Shown here: one piece after another, positions 1 through 9,609 of the stretch
Numbering within the stretch: position 1 is the stretch's first letter
Layout of the letters: each line of letters begins with the position of its first letter
Origin: Yersinia thracica
Lineage (GTDB): Bacteria > Pseudomonadota > Gammaproteobacteria > Enterobacterales > Enterobacteriaceae
DNA: 64,000 bases
NCBI RefSeq assembly: GCF_902170565.1
Contig: NZ_CABHXX010000074.1
Span: forward strand, 114,373-178,372
Direction of reading: 5' to 3'
Notes under the pieces: generated by a model
Seen by the model: only the letters and a program-made list of their open reading frames with translations
What the model was told of the DNA's origin: nothing
Database searches by the model: none
Translations under genes and position numbers: made by a program

Positions 1-9
1 CTTCGCCAT
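1..9 (-). CDS. dnaJ: DnaJ co-chaperone, first three codons only
   Basis: Reading leftward, ATG GCG AAG (Met-Ala-Lys) begins at base 9, preceded by an AGGA ribosome-binding site and a run of eight A. This matches the usual DnaJ N terminus, and the position directly downstream of dnaK on the same strand is the universal enterobacterial dnaKJ arrangement. The rest of the gene lies outside the window, so the call rests on three residues plus context. Confidence 0.8.
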
Positions 10-37
10 TCTTTTTTTTCCTACCCTTAACATGCGT

Positions 38-118
38 GCACGGGCGTAGAGTTTCCTCGACGCCCGTGCTGGTTCCCAGCAACAGTAAGGCCTACTGTTG
101 CAGTGCCCGCTTAAGGGC
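38..118 (-). promoter_or_regulatory. Three consecutive stem-loops in the dnaK-dnaJ spacer
   Basis: Three inverted repeats lie between dnaK and dnaJ: a 10-bp stem at 38-47/60-69 (GCACGGGCGT and its complement), a perfect 9-bp stem at 79-87/93-101 with a 5-nt loop, and a 4-bp GCCC/GGGC stem at 105-118. On the dnaK transcript none is followed by a U-run, so these look like mRNA-processing or stability structures, not a terminator. They may set the DnaK:DnaJ ratio (inference). Confidence 0.6.
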
Positions 119-120
119 TA

Positions 121-2031
121 TTATTTTTTGTCTTTTACTTCTTCGAATTCGGCGTCTACGACGTCGTCTTCTTTCTTAGCACTGGTATCACCAGCATCAC
201 CGCCTGCGGCTGCTTGCTGCTGCTGAGCCATTTCCAGTAATTTACCAGAAACTTGCACCAGAGCCTGAGTTTTGGCTTCGATCTCAGCTTTATCTTCGCT
301 TTTCAACGCTGCTTCCAGCGCTTTCACTGCATCTTCGATGGCGGTTTTGTCTTCTGCTGGCAGTTTGTCACCGGCTTCTTCCAACTGTTTACGAGTACCG
401 TGAATCAGGTGGTCGGCTTGGTTACGCGTCTGTACCAGCTCTTCAAACTTACGGTCTGCTTCAGCGTTAGCCTCAGCATCGCGAACCATTTTCTGGATTT
501 CTTCCTCGTTCAAACCAGAAGATGCCTTGATGGTAATCTTCTGCTCACGACCGGTATTTTTGTCTTTAGCAGACACATGCAAAATACCGTCGGCGTCGAT
601 ATCGAAGGTCACTTCGATTTGTGCCATGCCGCGAGGTGCCGCCTGGATACCATCCAGATTGAACTGACCCAGAGATTTGTTATCCTGAGCACGTTTACGC
701 TCACCCTGAAGCACATGGATGGTTACCGCAGACTGATTATCTTCCGCAGTAGAGAACACCTGGCTGTGCTTAGTTGGGATAGTGGTGTTTTTGGTGATAA
801 GCGGAGTCATCACACCACCCATGGTTTCAATACCCAGTGACAGTGGAGTCACGTCCAACAACAGAACGTCTTTCACTTCACCAGACAGAACCCCCCCCTG
901 CACTGCCGCACCAATAGCTACAGCTTCATCTGGGTTAACGTCTTTACGTGGTTCTTTACCGAAGAAATCAGCCACTTTTTTCTGAACCATTGGCATACGA
1001 GTCTGACCACCGACCAAGATAACATCCTGGATATCGGAAACAGACAAGCCAGCATCCTGCAGAGCCACTTTCAGTGGTTCAATAGAACGGTTTACCAAAT
1101 CTTCTACCAGTGACTCCAATTTAGCGCGGGTCACTTTGATGTTCATGTGTTTTGGACCGCTGCCATCAGCCGTAATGTACGGCAGGTTAACGTCGGTCTG
1201 TTGAGCTGAAGACAGCTCGATTTTTGCTTTTTCAGCAGCTTCTTTCAGGCGCTGCATTGCCAGAGGATCGGTACGCAGATCCATACCCTGGTCTTTCTTG
1301 AATTCATCAACCAGATAGTTGATCAGGCGGCTATCGAAGTCTTCACCCCCCAGGTGGGTATCACCGTTGGTTGCCAGAACTTCAAAGGTTTTTTCGCCGT
1401 CGACTTCATCGATTTCGATAATTGAGATATCGAAAGTACCACCACCGAGGTCATAAACCGCGATAGTACGGTTACCGACTTCTTTGTCCAAACCATAAGC
1501 CAATGCAGCAGCGGTTGGTTCGTTGATGATACGTTTTACTTCCAGACCTGCGATACGGCCAGCATCTTTAGTTGCCTGACGCTGAGCGTCGTTAAAGTAT
1601 GCAGGTACAGTGATAACCGCTTCAGTAACTGGTTCACCCAGAAAATCTTCAGCTGTTTTCTTCATTTTCTTCAGCACTTCAGCAGAAATCTGCGGCGGTG
1701 CAACTCTCTGGCCTTTTACTTCAACCCACGCATCACCATTGTCAGCTGCCACGATTTTGTACGGCATGATGTCTTTATCACGCTGTGCTTCTTCGTCCTG
1801 GAAACGACGGCCAATCAAACGTTTGATCGCAAACAGTGTATTTTGCGGGTTAGTAATAGCCTGACGTTTAGCCGGTTGACCAACCAGAATCTCACCATCT
1901 TGGGTATAAGCAATAATAGAAGGCGTGGTGCGGTCGCCTTCGCTGTTCTCCAGCACACGAGCTTTAGTACCATCCATAATTGCTACACAAGAGTTGGTAG
2001 TACCCAAGTCGATACCAATAATTTTACCCAT
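121..2031 (-). CDS. dnaK: DnaK, Hsp70 molecular chaperone
   Basis: Cytoplasmic ATP-dependent chaperone that binds exposed hydrophobic segments of unfolded proteins and works with DnaJ and GrpE. The 636-residue protein has the full family length. The N terminus ([20 protein letters not shown]) carries the actin-like ATPase phosphate-1 motif; the phosphate-2 motif DLGGGTFD is near residue 195. The substrate-binding domain follows from about residue 390, and the C terminus is the usual Gln/Ala/Asp/Lys-rich tail. It is transcribed leftward into dnaJ. Two sigma-32-type promoters upstream explain heat-shock control. Long antisense ORFs inside it are codon-bias shadows. Nothing is unusual about the gene. 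Confidence 0.98.
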   Translation of the reverse strand: MGKIIGIDLGTTNSCVAIMDGTKARVLENSEGDRTTPSIIAYTQDGEILVGQPAKRQAITNPQNTLFAIKRLIGRRFQDEEAQRDKDIMPYKIVAADNGDAWVEVKGQRVAPPQISAEVLKKMKKTAEDFLGEPVTEAVITVPAYFNDAQRQATKDAGRIAGLEVKRIINEPTAAALAYGLDKEVGNRTIAVYDLGGGTFDISIIEIDEVDGEKTFEVLATNGDTHLGGEDFDSRLINYLVDEFKKDQGMDLRTDPLAMQRLKEAAEKAKIELSSAQQTDVNLPYITADGSGPKHMNIKVTRAKLESLVEDLVNRSIEPLKVALQDAGLSVSDIQDVILVGGQTRMPMVQKKVADFFGKEPRKDVNPDEAVAIGAAVQGGVLSGEVKDVLLLDVTPLSLGIETMGGVMTPLITKNTTIPTKHSQVFSTAEDNQSAVTIHVLQGERKRAQDNKSLGQFNLDGIQAAPRGMAQIEVTFDIDADGILHVSAKDKNTGREQKITIKASSGLNEEEIQKMVRDAEANAEADRKFEELVQTRNQADHLIHGTRKQLEEAGDKLPAEDKTAIEDAVKALEAALKSEDKAEIEAKTQALVQVSGKLLEMAQQQQAAAGGDAGDTSAKKEDDVVDAEFEEVKDKK

Positions 2032-2078
2032 CTAAAACGCCTCCACTAAAAAGTCATATTCGGTCAAGTTACTAATCT

Positions 2079-2106
2079 ATATGTGGGCGAATTGTTTATT
2101 TTCAAC
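2079..2106 (-). promoter_or_regulatory. Sigma-32 heat-shock promoter, dnaK P2-like
   Basis: On the minus strand a GTTGAAA -35 element is followed after a 12-13 bp spacer by CCCACAT, resembling the sigma-32 consensus CTTGAAA/CCCCATNT. It sits about 50 bp upstream of the dnaK start codon and closely resembles E. coli dnaK P2. Confidence 0.75.
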
Positions 2107-2199
2107 TGCCCGTATTTTCATAATCAATGCTTTCATACCCAGCATTCTGCTGATGTATGTCTCCATTGATATAGTAATTAGTCCCTGCGGTTGGAAATA

Positions 2200-2227
2200 A
2201 GATGGGGTCACGAAACGTAGCATCAAG
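2200..2227 (-). promoter_or_regulatory. Sigma-32 heat-shock promoter, dnaK P1-like
   Basis: On the minus strand CTTGATG and CCCCATCT are separated by 13 bp, a near-consensus sigma-32 promoter matching the sequence and placement of E. coli dnaK P1. It lies about 170 bp upstream of the dnaK start. Between the two promoters and satP (2032-2405) I see no gene. Confidence 0.85.
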
Positions 2228-2405
2228 GGGGGAGATGAAAAAAAATTACTTTTTATTACCCTCAAGATCATTGTTTCCAACCGCGCGGATCATTATGATG
2301 CCGCGCGCACTGAGGGATATCGACGACTTTTTGGTCATTCAGGCGATTTATACTTATTCGGATAATTATCCATTTTTTTAGCATTCTGTTACTTGCAGAG
2401 GACTT

Positions 2406-2999
2406 ATGAACACCACCAAGTTGGCGAATCCTGGCCCATTAGGCCTGATGGGTTTTGGGATGACTACCGTCTTGCTTAACCTGCACAACGCAGGCTTCTT
2501 CCCCCTAACCTCTGTTATTTTGAGTATGGGGATTTTTTATGGCGGTTTGGCACAAATTCTGGCAGGCATGCTGGAGTATAAGAAAGGCAATACTTTTGCT
2601 GCAACCGCATTTACCTCATATGGTGCATTTTGGCTGAGCCTGGTCGGTTTGCTGATGCTACCCAAAATGGGTCTGGCAGAAGCCACTGACGCACAGTTCC
2701 TCGGCGTTTATTTAGGCTTATGGGGTATATTCACACTGTTTATGTTCTTCGGTACCTTGCCAGCTAATCGCGCTTTACAGTTTGTTTTCGGTAGCCTGAC
2801 GCTATTGTTTGCTCTGTTGGCGGTCGGTAACTTCACCGGCAACCATTCGCTGCTGGTTTTCGCCGGCTTCGAAGGCATTATCTGCGGTGCCAGCGCCATT
2901 TACCTGGCAATGGCCGAAGTCTTGAACGAACAATATGGTCGTACGGTTCTACCCATTGGTGAACCAAACCAGACGTTGCACGTGCAATCTGTAGCTTAA
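2406..2999 (+). CDS. satP: Succinate-acetate/proton symporter SatP (GPR1/FUN34/YaaH family)
   Basis: Inner-membrane carrier taking up acetate and succinate with protons. The 197-residue protein has six hydrophobic segments and the N-terminal family signature [11 protein letters not shown] (residues 8-18). The length fits the family. The start is preceded by AGAGGA at suitable spacing. It is divergent from dnaK and is a single-gene unit; a perfect 11-bp palindrome follows the stop. In E. coli satP (yaaH) also lies just upstream of dnaK, so the locus is syntenic. Confidence 0.93.
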   Translation: MNTTKLANPGPLGLMGFGMTTVLLNLHNAGFFPLTSVILSMGIFYGGLAQILAGMLEYKKGNTFAATAFTSYGAFWLSLVGLLMLPKMGLAEATDAQFLGVYLGLWGIFTLFMFFGTLPANRALQFVFGSLTLLFALLAVGNFTGNHSLLVFAGFEGIICGASAIYLAMAEVLNEQYGRTVLPIGEPNQTLHVQSVA

Positions 3000-3031
3000 T
3001 TACAGTTTACTGAAGAAGTTTATATTTAATG

Positions 3032-3053
3032 ACACCCTGAATATTCAGGGTGT
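3032..3053. terminator. Palindrome after satP, probable weak terminator
   Basis: ACACCCTGAAT is followed directly by its perfect inverted copy, forming an 11-bp stem just after satP, then TTTATAT. The T-tract is short, so termination strength is uncertain. Confidence 0.5.
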
Positions 3054-3211
3054 TTATATGCCTATATATTACGCCTAAAAAATAAGTCACCTTATTAAAA
3101 ATAACACGATAAAATAATAAAACAGAACAATAAAAATAAATAATGTGAAGGGGAAATACATCATATAACATCGAAAACCTATCGATAACGTAGCATATTT
3201 AAATTAAAGGT

Positions 3212-5668
3212 TTGCCTATGACAATAGTCACAAGATTATTAACAATGATTGTATTAATAATATCGCAACCTGCCTATTCACAAAAAGCTAAAGTTTGTTT
3301 TTATGAATTTAAAGATTTTGTTGGAGAATCATTTTGCTCTGCAGAAAGTGAATCAGACTCAATTTACAATGATCATTTTGATAATAAAATAGAATCAATA
3401 TCTGTCCCGCCAGGTATGGTAGTGGACCTTTATGATGGCATGAATTTTTCTGGAAAAAAAACAACATTAAAAAATGATATTAATCTGCAAGAATTAATAT
3501 CATCGGGATTATATAACACAATAAATTCATACGAAATAGCACCAGCCATTTGTTTTTATACCGAAGATAAGTTTGAGGGGGACAGCAGTTGTTTAGCAGC
3601 AAATCAACAAATAGATTTACATCATGATAGCGAAATCATCATTGAATCTGGCCGGGAAGTATTCCCAATTCACAATGACAACATTAGATCAATAACAGTT
3701 CCAGATGGAATGATCGCAACTATATATAAGAATGATAACTTCAACATGCCTTTTTTCGAGTTAACAGAAGACATGATAAATGATGATTTAAAAGCAATTA
3801 AAATGAGCAATGCAATAACCAGCATCAAAGTATCAGAGAAAAAAGGTCTTAGCTGCGATCAACAATGCGCCATTATAGATAACCATAACATAGAACTCGC
3901 TGATGCGTTTGGTGAATACTGGAATGACACTCGCTTGCAAAATAAGCAGGTATTACTTGTTTTTAATACTATAGATCTAGGCGAGCACGATAATTACGAT
4001 ATTAATCTATTTAATGGCCCTAACATTACTATAAATCAAAGAGCCATTGCTTTTTCTGATCACAATATGATTAATAAATTTTACTTTGACCGCTATCATA
4101 AATCCGACAATTTGTCTTTCATTATACAAATAAAAAATAAAAAAGTACAAACACAATTTATTAAATCATTAGATAATAAATTCGTAGATATGTCTCCTAT
4201 TATTTCTTTTGATTGGATTAATGACATTACTGTGTCACCAGATATAACCATAACCAATTACAATATAGGTAACCCTTTAGTCCTCGCAAAAACTATACTT
4301 ACTGCAGATACCGGCGATAAATATTGGAGAAAGAGAGATTTAACACAAATGAGTAAAATCATATGTGCTTTCACTCCTTTTTTAAATCTTTATAATTATA
4401 TTATACAAGGAAAATGCCAACAGCTGGATGATATTGTATTCAGTGCAGATAGATACTTCAGCAGTAGCACCAAAGGGAAGACATTACATATTGCTGGGAA
4501 AAGCACGCCACTTAAACCCAAGATTGTAACAGAGGAAGATCTACTCACCCAAAAAGGCATTGATAATTACATGACATTGGCTTACATAGAAAACAATAAT
4601 AGAAATCAGTCTTTAAGTCTTCCGGCTGTAGCAAAAACATGTATGACTTCGATCTATTCTTTAATTCGCTCTCGTCCAACACGTCAAATCAGGCCTAATT
4701 GTATTGAGTGGACATTGGATGTCATGACTGATTTTACTTTATTATTTGGCAATAGTTTAGATACCTGGAATGCAGAATTTTTTGGCCGAGTGGTAGACTC
4801 TATAGTCAGAACAGGAAGTACCGGTGTTACCGTAGAAAATACAGAAGTGGAAAATAGACTAACCAAATCTATAAAAGAAAAAGTAATAGATAAAACGACT
4901 AACAATGCTCTTCGTGAGATTAAGACTGCATTTGATTATGCCCAGTTAAGTTATTTCACCTATAGTCTTTATTATTCATCGGATGAAGCACCATCTCAGA
5001 TCGAGCCTTTGCCCTTAGGTATTTACGAATTACTACTAGAGACTTTTATCTATAAACGGACCCTTCCGACAATCATTTCACAAAGTGAATTGGTTGAGCA
5101 AACTGACTTAGAATTCGAAATAGAAATACTCCCCACACCGACGCCAGAAGAAGAAGCAAAACTTTCAGACGCTGAAGTTAAAAATACGCAAGCCATGCGC
5201 AAAAAACTCAGTGAAACCATTACCCACTGGGGGCAACAGTATCAAGGCTCTCATGTTGGACAAGGTGCCAGCGCAGATAGCAGCCCAAATAAAAAAGATA
5301 TGATGCTCAGTAAACTCCTCCATGCCGGACATATTGTTACAGGAATTATTAATCGAAGGTTAATCCTTCACCGCCCAGGTGAAATTTATGTGGTTGTTAA
5401 ACTACAAGGAAGAATTATCGCGATTGTTCTTGCCGATCGTTTTAATAGCCAGGATGAAGTTGAGCTGGTCGCCTCCGCAACGCTGCCAGACTATGTCTTA
5501 TCTCCCGATCGTGAAGGAACCGTAAGAGGAGCAGGTACCGCGGCAGTCAGAGAACTGGCCCGATACTTACAACAACAAGGCGCCAGAACATTATTTTCGG
5601 AAGTCATTTCTCAGCCGTCAGCTCGCGTCAAACAGAAAGTCGGCTTTAACTTTAAGGATGAATTATAG
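3212..5668 (+). CDS. Large secreted protein: beta/gamma-crystallin-like repeats at the N terminus, GNAT-like C terminus; function unknown
   Basis: Not recognised as a named gene. The 818-residue product starts with a plausible signal peptide (hydrophobic residues 5-20, cleavage near AYS/QK at 23). Four motifs of Greek-key crystallin type follow, at about residues 28-45, 70-88, 112-130 and 168-186 (for example VCFYEFKDFVGESFC and ICFYTEDKFEGDSSC), suggesting two crystallin/I36-inhibitor-like domains. Residues 220-680 match nothing I know. The last ~120 residues resemble a GNAT acetyltransferase fold: RGAGTAAV (acetyl-CoA loop, about 772-779) and a closing strand ending KQKVGFNF. The gene is very AT-rich, unlike its neighbours, until the GC-richer 3' end, suggesting acquisition and a modular C terminus. 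A toxin or effector is possible but is inference. AATTAAAGGTTTGCCT supplies an AAAGG ribosome-binding site before the ATG. Confidence 0.75.
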   Translation: MPMTIVTRLLTMIVLIISQPAYSQKAKVCFYEFKDFVGESFCSAESESDSIYNDHFDNKIESISVPPGMVVDLYDGMNFSGKKTTLKNDINLQELISSGLYNTINSYEIAPAICFYTEDKFEGDSSCLAANQQIDLHHDSEIIIESGREVFPIHNDNIRSITVPDGMIATIYKNDNFNMPFFELTEDMINDDLKAIKMSNAITSIKVSEKKGLSCDQQCAIIDNHNIELADAFGEYWNDTRLQNKQVLLVFNTIDLGEHDNYDINLFNGPNITINQRAIAFSDHNMINKFYFDRYHKSDNLSFIIQIKNKKVQTQFIKSLDNKFVDMSPIISFDWINDITVSPDITITNYNIGNPLVLAKTILTADTGDKYWRKRDLTQMSKIICAFTPFLNLYNYIIQGKCQQLDDIVFSADRYFSSSTKGKTLHIAGKSTPLKPKIVTEEDLLTQKGIDNYMTLAYIENNNRNQSLSLPAVAKTCMTSIYSLIRSRPTRQIRPNCIEWTLDVMTDFTLLFGNSLDTWNAEFFGRVVDSIVRTGSTGVTVENTEVENRLTKSIKEKVIDKTTNNALREIKTAFDYAQLSYFTYSLYYSSDEAPSQIEPLPLGIYELLLETFIYKRTLPTIISQSELVEQTDLEFEIEILPTPTPEEEAKLSDAEVKNTQAMRKKLSETITHWGQQYQGSHVGQGASADSSPNKKDMMLSKLLHAGHIVTGIINRRLILHRPGEIYVVVKLQGRIIAIVLADRFNSQDEVELVASATLPDYVLSPDREGTVRGAGTAAVRELARYLQQQGARTLFSEVISQPSARVKQKVGFNFKDEL

Positions 5669-5680
5669 ATTATCTTAGCC

Positions 5681-5711
5681 AATAGCCCATTATTTTATGG
5701 GCTATTTTTGT
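5681..5711 (+). terminator. Rho-independent terminator of the secreted-protein gene
   Basis: AATAGCCCAT and ATGGGCTATT form a perfect 10-bp stem with a 6-nt loop, followed by TTTTTG, 13 bp after the stop codon at 5668. Confidence 0.9.
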
Positions 5712-5736
5712 AGATAAGATTTATTTAATAGCTTTC

Positions 5737-7104
5737 TTACTCAGTGACAGTCTTCTGTGGCAGATGTACTTTCACATCACTATTAATATCATTGCGTAGA
5801 TAGATTCCCAACAAGAATCCCACCAGCGATAACAGCAGCATGTAATACGCGGGTGCCATAGGAGTAACTTTCATCAATAAAGTCACCACAATAGGTGTCA
5901 ACCCACCAAAAATGGCATACGCCACATTGTAGGAGAAAGAAATTCCGGTAAAACGAATCTCAGCCGGGAATGCGCGCACCATAACATATGGCACTGCGCC
6001 GACGATACCGACACAGAACCCAGCCAGCATATAATGCGTAAATAACTGACCAGGGTCAGTCAGATTAGTGTGATAAAACGACCATGTCGACACCGCCAAC
6101 ATCAGGCTACCAACAATAAAGGTTTTACTGGCACCAAAGCGATCAATAGCAAGACCCGCAATCACACAACCAAATACCAGCGCGACAATCGCCAGGCTAT
6201 TCGCCTGCAATGCCAGTGCGGGCAGTACGCCGAATTGCTTCTGTAAATAAGTCGGGGTCATCAGGATAACCACCACGATACCGGCAGACAGCAACCAAGT
6301 CAGCAGCATCGAAACCACGATTTCTTTCTTATGATTGACCACCACAGATTTCAGCGGCAGCTCCTCAGCCAAGGTTTTCCGTGCCTGCATTTCTTTAAAA
6401 ATTGGGGTTTCTTGCAACCAGCGGCGTAAGTACATGGCGAACAAGCCGAAAATCCCACCGAGGAAGAACGGTACACGCCAGCCGCCATCTAAAATAGCCT
6501 GAGGACTTAAGGTGGTGTTCATTGCCGTGGCCACCAGTGACCCCAGCAAGATCCCAGCGGTCAGACCCGCCGTTAAGGTACCGCAAGCAATACCAATGCG
6601 CCGACGCGGTACGTGTTCCGCCACAAATACCCATGCCCCGGGAACTTCACCACCGATTGCCGCACCTTGCAACACACGCATTAACAACAAAAGCAGCGGA
6701 GCCGCAATGCCGATAGAAGCATACGTCGGCAGCATACCAATCGCGAGTGTTGGCAATGCCATTAACAAAATACTGAGAGTAAACATCTTCTTACGGCCAA
6801 CCAAGTCACCAAAGTGCGCCATGATAATGCCGCCCAGCGGACGTGCCAGGTAACCCGCTGCAAAAATACCGAATGTCTGTACTTGACGCAGCCACTCAGG
6901 CATATCTACTGGGAAGAAAAGATCGCCGATAACCGCAGCAAAGAAGACGAATATAATGAAATCGTAAAACTCAAGCGCCCCACCTAATGCAGCCAGGGTG
7001 AGTGTTTTATAATCTTGCTTATTCAGCCGACGATTATGATTATCTTGTTGAGCAACATGAGGTTGCGATAAGTCGACTTGAGATAAATTGTGTTCTTGGG
7101 GCAT
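5737..7104 (-). CDS. MFS transporter, metabolite:H+ symporter (MHS) type
   Basis: Inner-membrane proton-coupled symporter of the major facilitator superfamily. The 455-residue sequence has about twelve hydrophobic segments and a polar N-terminal tail of 30 residues. The MHS-type first helix appears as ALGGALEFYDFIIF (about 38-51), and the MFS loop 2-3 signature as GDLVGRKKMF (about 100-109). The family contains ProP, KgtP and ShiA; the substrate cannot be told from sequence alone. It stands alone, convergent with the gene before it. The start at 7104 follows an ACGGTGTC context without a strong ribosome-binding site; no better start was seen. Confidence 0.85.
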   Translation of the reverse strand: MPQEHNLSQVDLSQPHVAQQDNHNRRLNKQDYKTLTLAALGGALEFYDFIIFVFFAAVIGDLFFPVDMPEWLRQVQTFGIFAAGYLARPLGGIIMAHFGDLVGRKKMFTLSILLMALPTLAIGMLPTYASIGIAAPLLLLLMRVLQGAAIGGEVPGAWVFVAEHVPRRRIGIACGTLTAGLTAGILLGSLVATAMNTTLSPQAILDGGWRVPFFLGGIFGLFAMYLRRWLQETPIFKEMQARKTLAEELPLKSVVVNHKKEIVVSMLLTWLLSAGIVVVILMTPTYLQKQFGVLPALALQANSLAIVALVFGCVIAGLAIDRFGASKTFIVGSLMLAVSTWSFYHTNLTDPGQLFTHYMLAGFCVGIVGAVPYVMVRAFPAEIRFTGISFSYNVAYAIFGGLTPIVVTLLMKVTPMAPAYYMLLLSLVGFLLGIYLRNDINSDVKVHLPQKTVTE

Positions 7105-7232
7105 ATGACACCGTAATAAACCAGAGTAGGGGAAGAAAAATATTTTCAGCTTTTTGTAAAGTAAATATGACTATACCGTACAAAATTCCCCACACTCACA
7201 GAATGGTATCTTATGTTGTAAAAAAATTTAAT

Positions 7233-7820
7233 TTAGCTTTTTATATCGATAATGGCATTTTTCGGACGAAAAGCCGCTACCACTTTAGCATTGGTCTCTA
7301 TATAAGGCCCATCCAGTAGTTGAATGCAATAAGGCACACTGGCAAAAATACCCGCAACTACTACCTTCGACTGGGTATCTTTCACCCCTTCAAGGGTCTC
7401 TTTGATGGATTTAGGCTGCCCCGGTAAGTTGATAATCAATGCCTGCTTACGGATAACCCCAACCTGCCGGGATAATATAGCGGTAGGGACGAAATGAAGG
7501 CTGATTTGGCGCATTTGTTCACCAAAACCCGGCATTTGCCGATCGGCGATAGCCAAGGTGGCATCAGGAGTAACATCACGCCTTGCCGGGCCTGTACCGC
7601 CAGTGGTCAATACCAAGTGACAACCCATTTCATCGACTAATTCACACAGGGTTTGTTCAATCAGAGTTTGCTCATCGGGGATAAGGCGGGTTTCTATATC
7701 AAAAGGAGTAGTTAACGCACTTGCCAACCACTCTTCCAGTGCTGGAATGCCTTTATCCTGATATACCCCACTTGATGCGCGATCAGAGACGGAAACTAAA
7801 CCTATACGCAATGTATTCAT
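7233..7820 (-). CDS. mog: Molybdopterin adenylyltransferase Mog
   Basis: Adenylylates molybdopterin, the step before molybdate insertion by MoeA in molybdenum cofactor synthesis. The 195 residues align from end to end with E. coli Mog as I remember it: N terminus MNTLRIGLVSVSDRASSG, the substrate-binding TTGGTGPARRDVTPDAT (about residues 71-87), and NLPGQPKS near 136. It lies upstream of the talB terminator region on the same strand, as in E. coli (talB then mog). The start follows a GAGGTAGTTAT ribosome-binding context. Confidence 0.97.
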   Translation of the reverse strand: MNTLRIGLVSVSDRASSGVYQDKGIPALEEWLASALTTPFDIETRLIPDEQTLIEQTLCELVDEMGCHLVLTTGGTGPARRDVTPDATLAIADRQMPGFGEQMRQISLHFVPTAILSRQVGVIRKQALIINLPGQPKSIKETLEGVKDTQSKVVVAGIFASVPYCIQLLDGPYIETNAKVVAAFRPKNAIIDIKS

Positions 7821-7903
7821 ATAACTACCTCGACGGAAACCCTTTATCTGTGGCGAATAATAGCATATCCAATGTGACTGGAACTGCTGTTAGGCTCAGG
7901 TTA

Positions 7904-8029
7904 TATACCCGTCATCCTTCAAATTGCGTGTGTGTTCGCTGCCCTTGCTGACCCAAATCATTGAGTTATCTAAACTGATTGGGTTCACTCAATTGCCGCT
8001 TTCCCGCCACTCGAATTATTTAGGGTATA
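7904..8029 (-). repeat. ERIC-like intergenic repeat, diverged, reverse orientation
   Basis: The element runs from TATACCCGTCATCCTTCAA to GAATTATTTAGGGTATA, the terminal sequences shared by the other ERIC copies of this window, with a degenerate core (CCCAAATCATTG...TTGGGTTCA). At about 126 bp it has the classic ERIC length. It lies between talB and mog. Confidence 0.7.
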
Positions 8030-8034
8030 GGCAA

Positions 8035-8064
8035 TAAAAAAGGCGGCTTACGCCACCTTTTCGT
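8035..8064 (-). terminator. Terminator of talB
   Basis: Leftward, an AAAAGGTGGC/GCCGCCTTTTT hairpin with a TAAG-type loop ends in five T, 37 bases after the talB stop. Confidence 0.85.
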
Positions 8065-8100
8065 CAAATAACTGCGGAGAATCAATCACCGCCAGTCAAA

Positions 8101-9054
8101 TTACAGCAGGTCTGAGATCATTTTCTCAAGCTTGCCCTGATCAACAGCAAACTTGCGAATGCCATCAGCCAGCTTATCAATCGCCATTGGGTCCTGGTTG
8201 TGCTGCCAGTAGAACTCAGCTTCAGTCAGTGGCGTAGGTTTAGCCTGAACTTCACCGGTATAAGACAATTTACGCTCTACCGGGCCTTCGCTTTCTGCTA
8301 ACTCTTTCAGCAGCGATGGCGCGATAGTCAGGCGGTCACAACCAGCCAATTCGATGATTTCACCCAGATTACGGAAGCTTGCGCCCATAACCACAGTCTT
8401 ATAACCGTGTTGTTTGTAATACTGGTAAATCTCGGTCACAGAAACAACGCCTGGATCTTCGTGTGGCGCGAACTCTTTTTTGTCGCCATTGGCTTTGTAC
8501 CAGTCAAGAATACGGCCAACAAACGGTGAAATCAGGAACACACCCGCTTCAGCACAAGCACGCGCTTGAGCGAAGGAGAACAACAGAGTCAGGTTACAGT
8601 TAATGCCTTCTTTTTCCAGCTGTTCCGCAGCACGGATACCCTGCCAGGTAGAGGCCAATTTGATCAGAATGCGATCATTGCTGATGCCGGCTTCGTTATA
8701 CAGTTTGATCAGGCGCTTAGCTTTTGCCACGCTAGCAGTGGTGTCGTAAGACAGGCGGGCATCTACTTCAGTAGAAATACGGCCAGGAATCAGTTTCAGG
8801 ATCTCCAAACCAATATTGACGGCCAGCTTGTCAGTCGCATCAACAATCTGCTGCGCATGATCGCTGCTTTGTTCGCGCGCCCAAGCAATGGCGTCATCAA
8901 TCAGCTTGCGGTATTCAGGAATTTGGGCAGCATTCAGAATCAATGATGGGTTGGTAGTTGCATCTTGCGGCTGATACAGCTTCATTGCCGCGATATCCCC
9001 AGTATCTGCTACTACAGTGGTGATTTGACGTAGGGAAGTAAGTTTATCGGTCAT
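8101..9054 (-). CDS. talB: Transaldolase B
   Basis: Cytoplasmic pentose-phosphate-pathway enzyme that transfers dihydroxyacetone from sedoheptulose 7-phosphate to glyceraldehyde 3-phosphate. I place the start at the internal ATG ([14 protein letters not shown]), giving 317 residues, the exact E. coli TalB length; an upstream in-frame ATG would add 13 residues with no family counterpart. The Schiff-base lysine lies in [12 protein letters not shown] (about residue 132), and the signature [12 protein letters not shown] is near 33-44. It ends at a strong terminator. No tktB partner is adjacent. Confidence 0.97.
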   Translation of the reverse strand: MTDKLTSLRQITTVVADTGDIAAMKLYQPQDATTNPSLILNAAQIPEYRKLIDDAIAWAREQSSDHAQQIVDATDKLAVNIGLEILKLIPGRISTEVDARLSYDTTASVAKAKRLIKLYNEAGISNDRILIKLASTWQGIRAAEQLEKEGINCNLTLLFSFAQARACAEAGVFLISPFVGRILDWYKANGDKKEFAPHEDPGVVSVTEIYQYYKQHGYKTVVMGASFRNLGEIIELAGCDRLTIAPSLLKELAESEGPVERKLSYTGEVQAKPTPLTEAEFYWQHNQDPMAIDKLADGIRKFAVDQGKLEKMISDLL

Positions 9055-9109
9055 GTTGTCGTTTCTCATCGTTTGTGCATGAACTTTTGGCATGTCGCAA
9101 CTTTTATCT

Positions 9110-9140
9110 TGTCGAAATGGCGTATCCTGTCGAAATGGCG
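9110..9140. repeat. Short tandem direct repeat upstream of talB
   Basis: TGTCGAAATGGCG occurs at 9110-9122 and again at 9128-9140 (period 18 bp), within the talB upstream region 9055-9609. A third related CGATTTCGACA lies near 9181. The role is unknown; it could be a regulator half-site array. Confidence 0.6.
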
Positions 9141-9398
9141 CTTTATCTCATTCGGAATGTTAGCCGTTTCGCAATATTAGCGATTTCGACACCTGCCTTG
9201 TCTTGATAATAACATGCGTAAGCCTTGGTGCAAGGCAGTTAAACTGATTAAAAAAACCGCAAAAGCGCAGTATTCGGTTCGCAACCGTTTTCGCCTTTTA
9301 AAACAGCGAGAAACCGGTAGGTTAATAGCAACTTTATCCATTCCTATCGTGCTGAGACGATTTAGCTAAACTATAGCATCTCTGACAACTCACCATTC

Positions 9399-9525
9399 TA
9401 TACCCAAAGTAATTGGTGTTGTAGGAAGGCAGCAAGCAACTGAATCCCGATGAGCTTACACAAGTAAGTGATTCGGGTGAGTGTGCGCCGCTAACAACCC
9501 TACAACTTCAAGTACGATGGGGATA
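9399..9525 (+). repeat. ERIC repeat, near-complete
   Basis: About 127 bp from TATACCCAAAGTAATTGG to CAAGTACGATGGGGATA with the conserved ERIC core CCCGATGAGCTTAC and AAGTAAGTGATTCGGGTGAG. It is strongly palindromic. It occupies most of the 555-bp talB-yaaA intergenic region, where I see no gene. Confidence 0.9.
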
Positions 9526-9609
9526 TCTATCTCTGCAATCGTCCAATCTTCTTTTCGCTGGCTGGCGCTTTTTGCTACAGTGTCTTATTTGGCTCATTAG
9601 GATGTCGTT

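Noticed and set aside
253..840. A 195-codon frame antisense to dnaK
   Set aside because: Long antisense frames opposite dnaK are a known artefact of its codon usage; this one has no ribosome-binding site and no recognisable domain.
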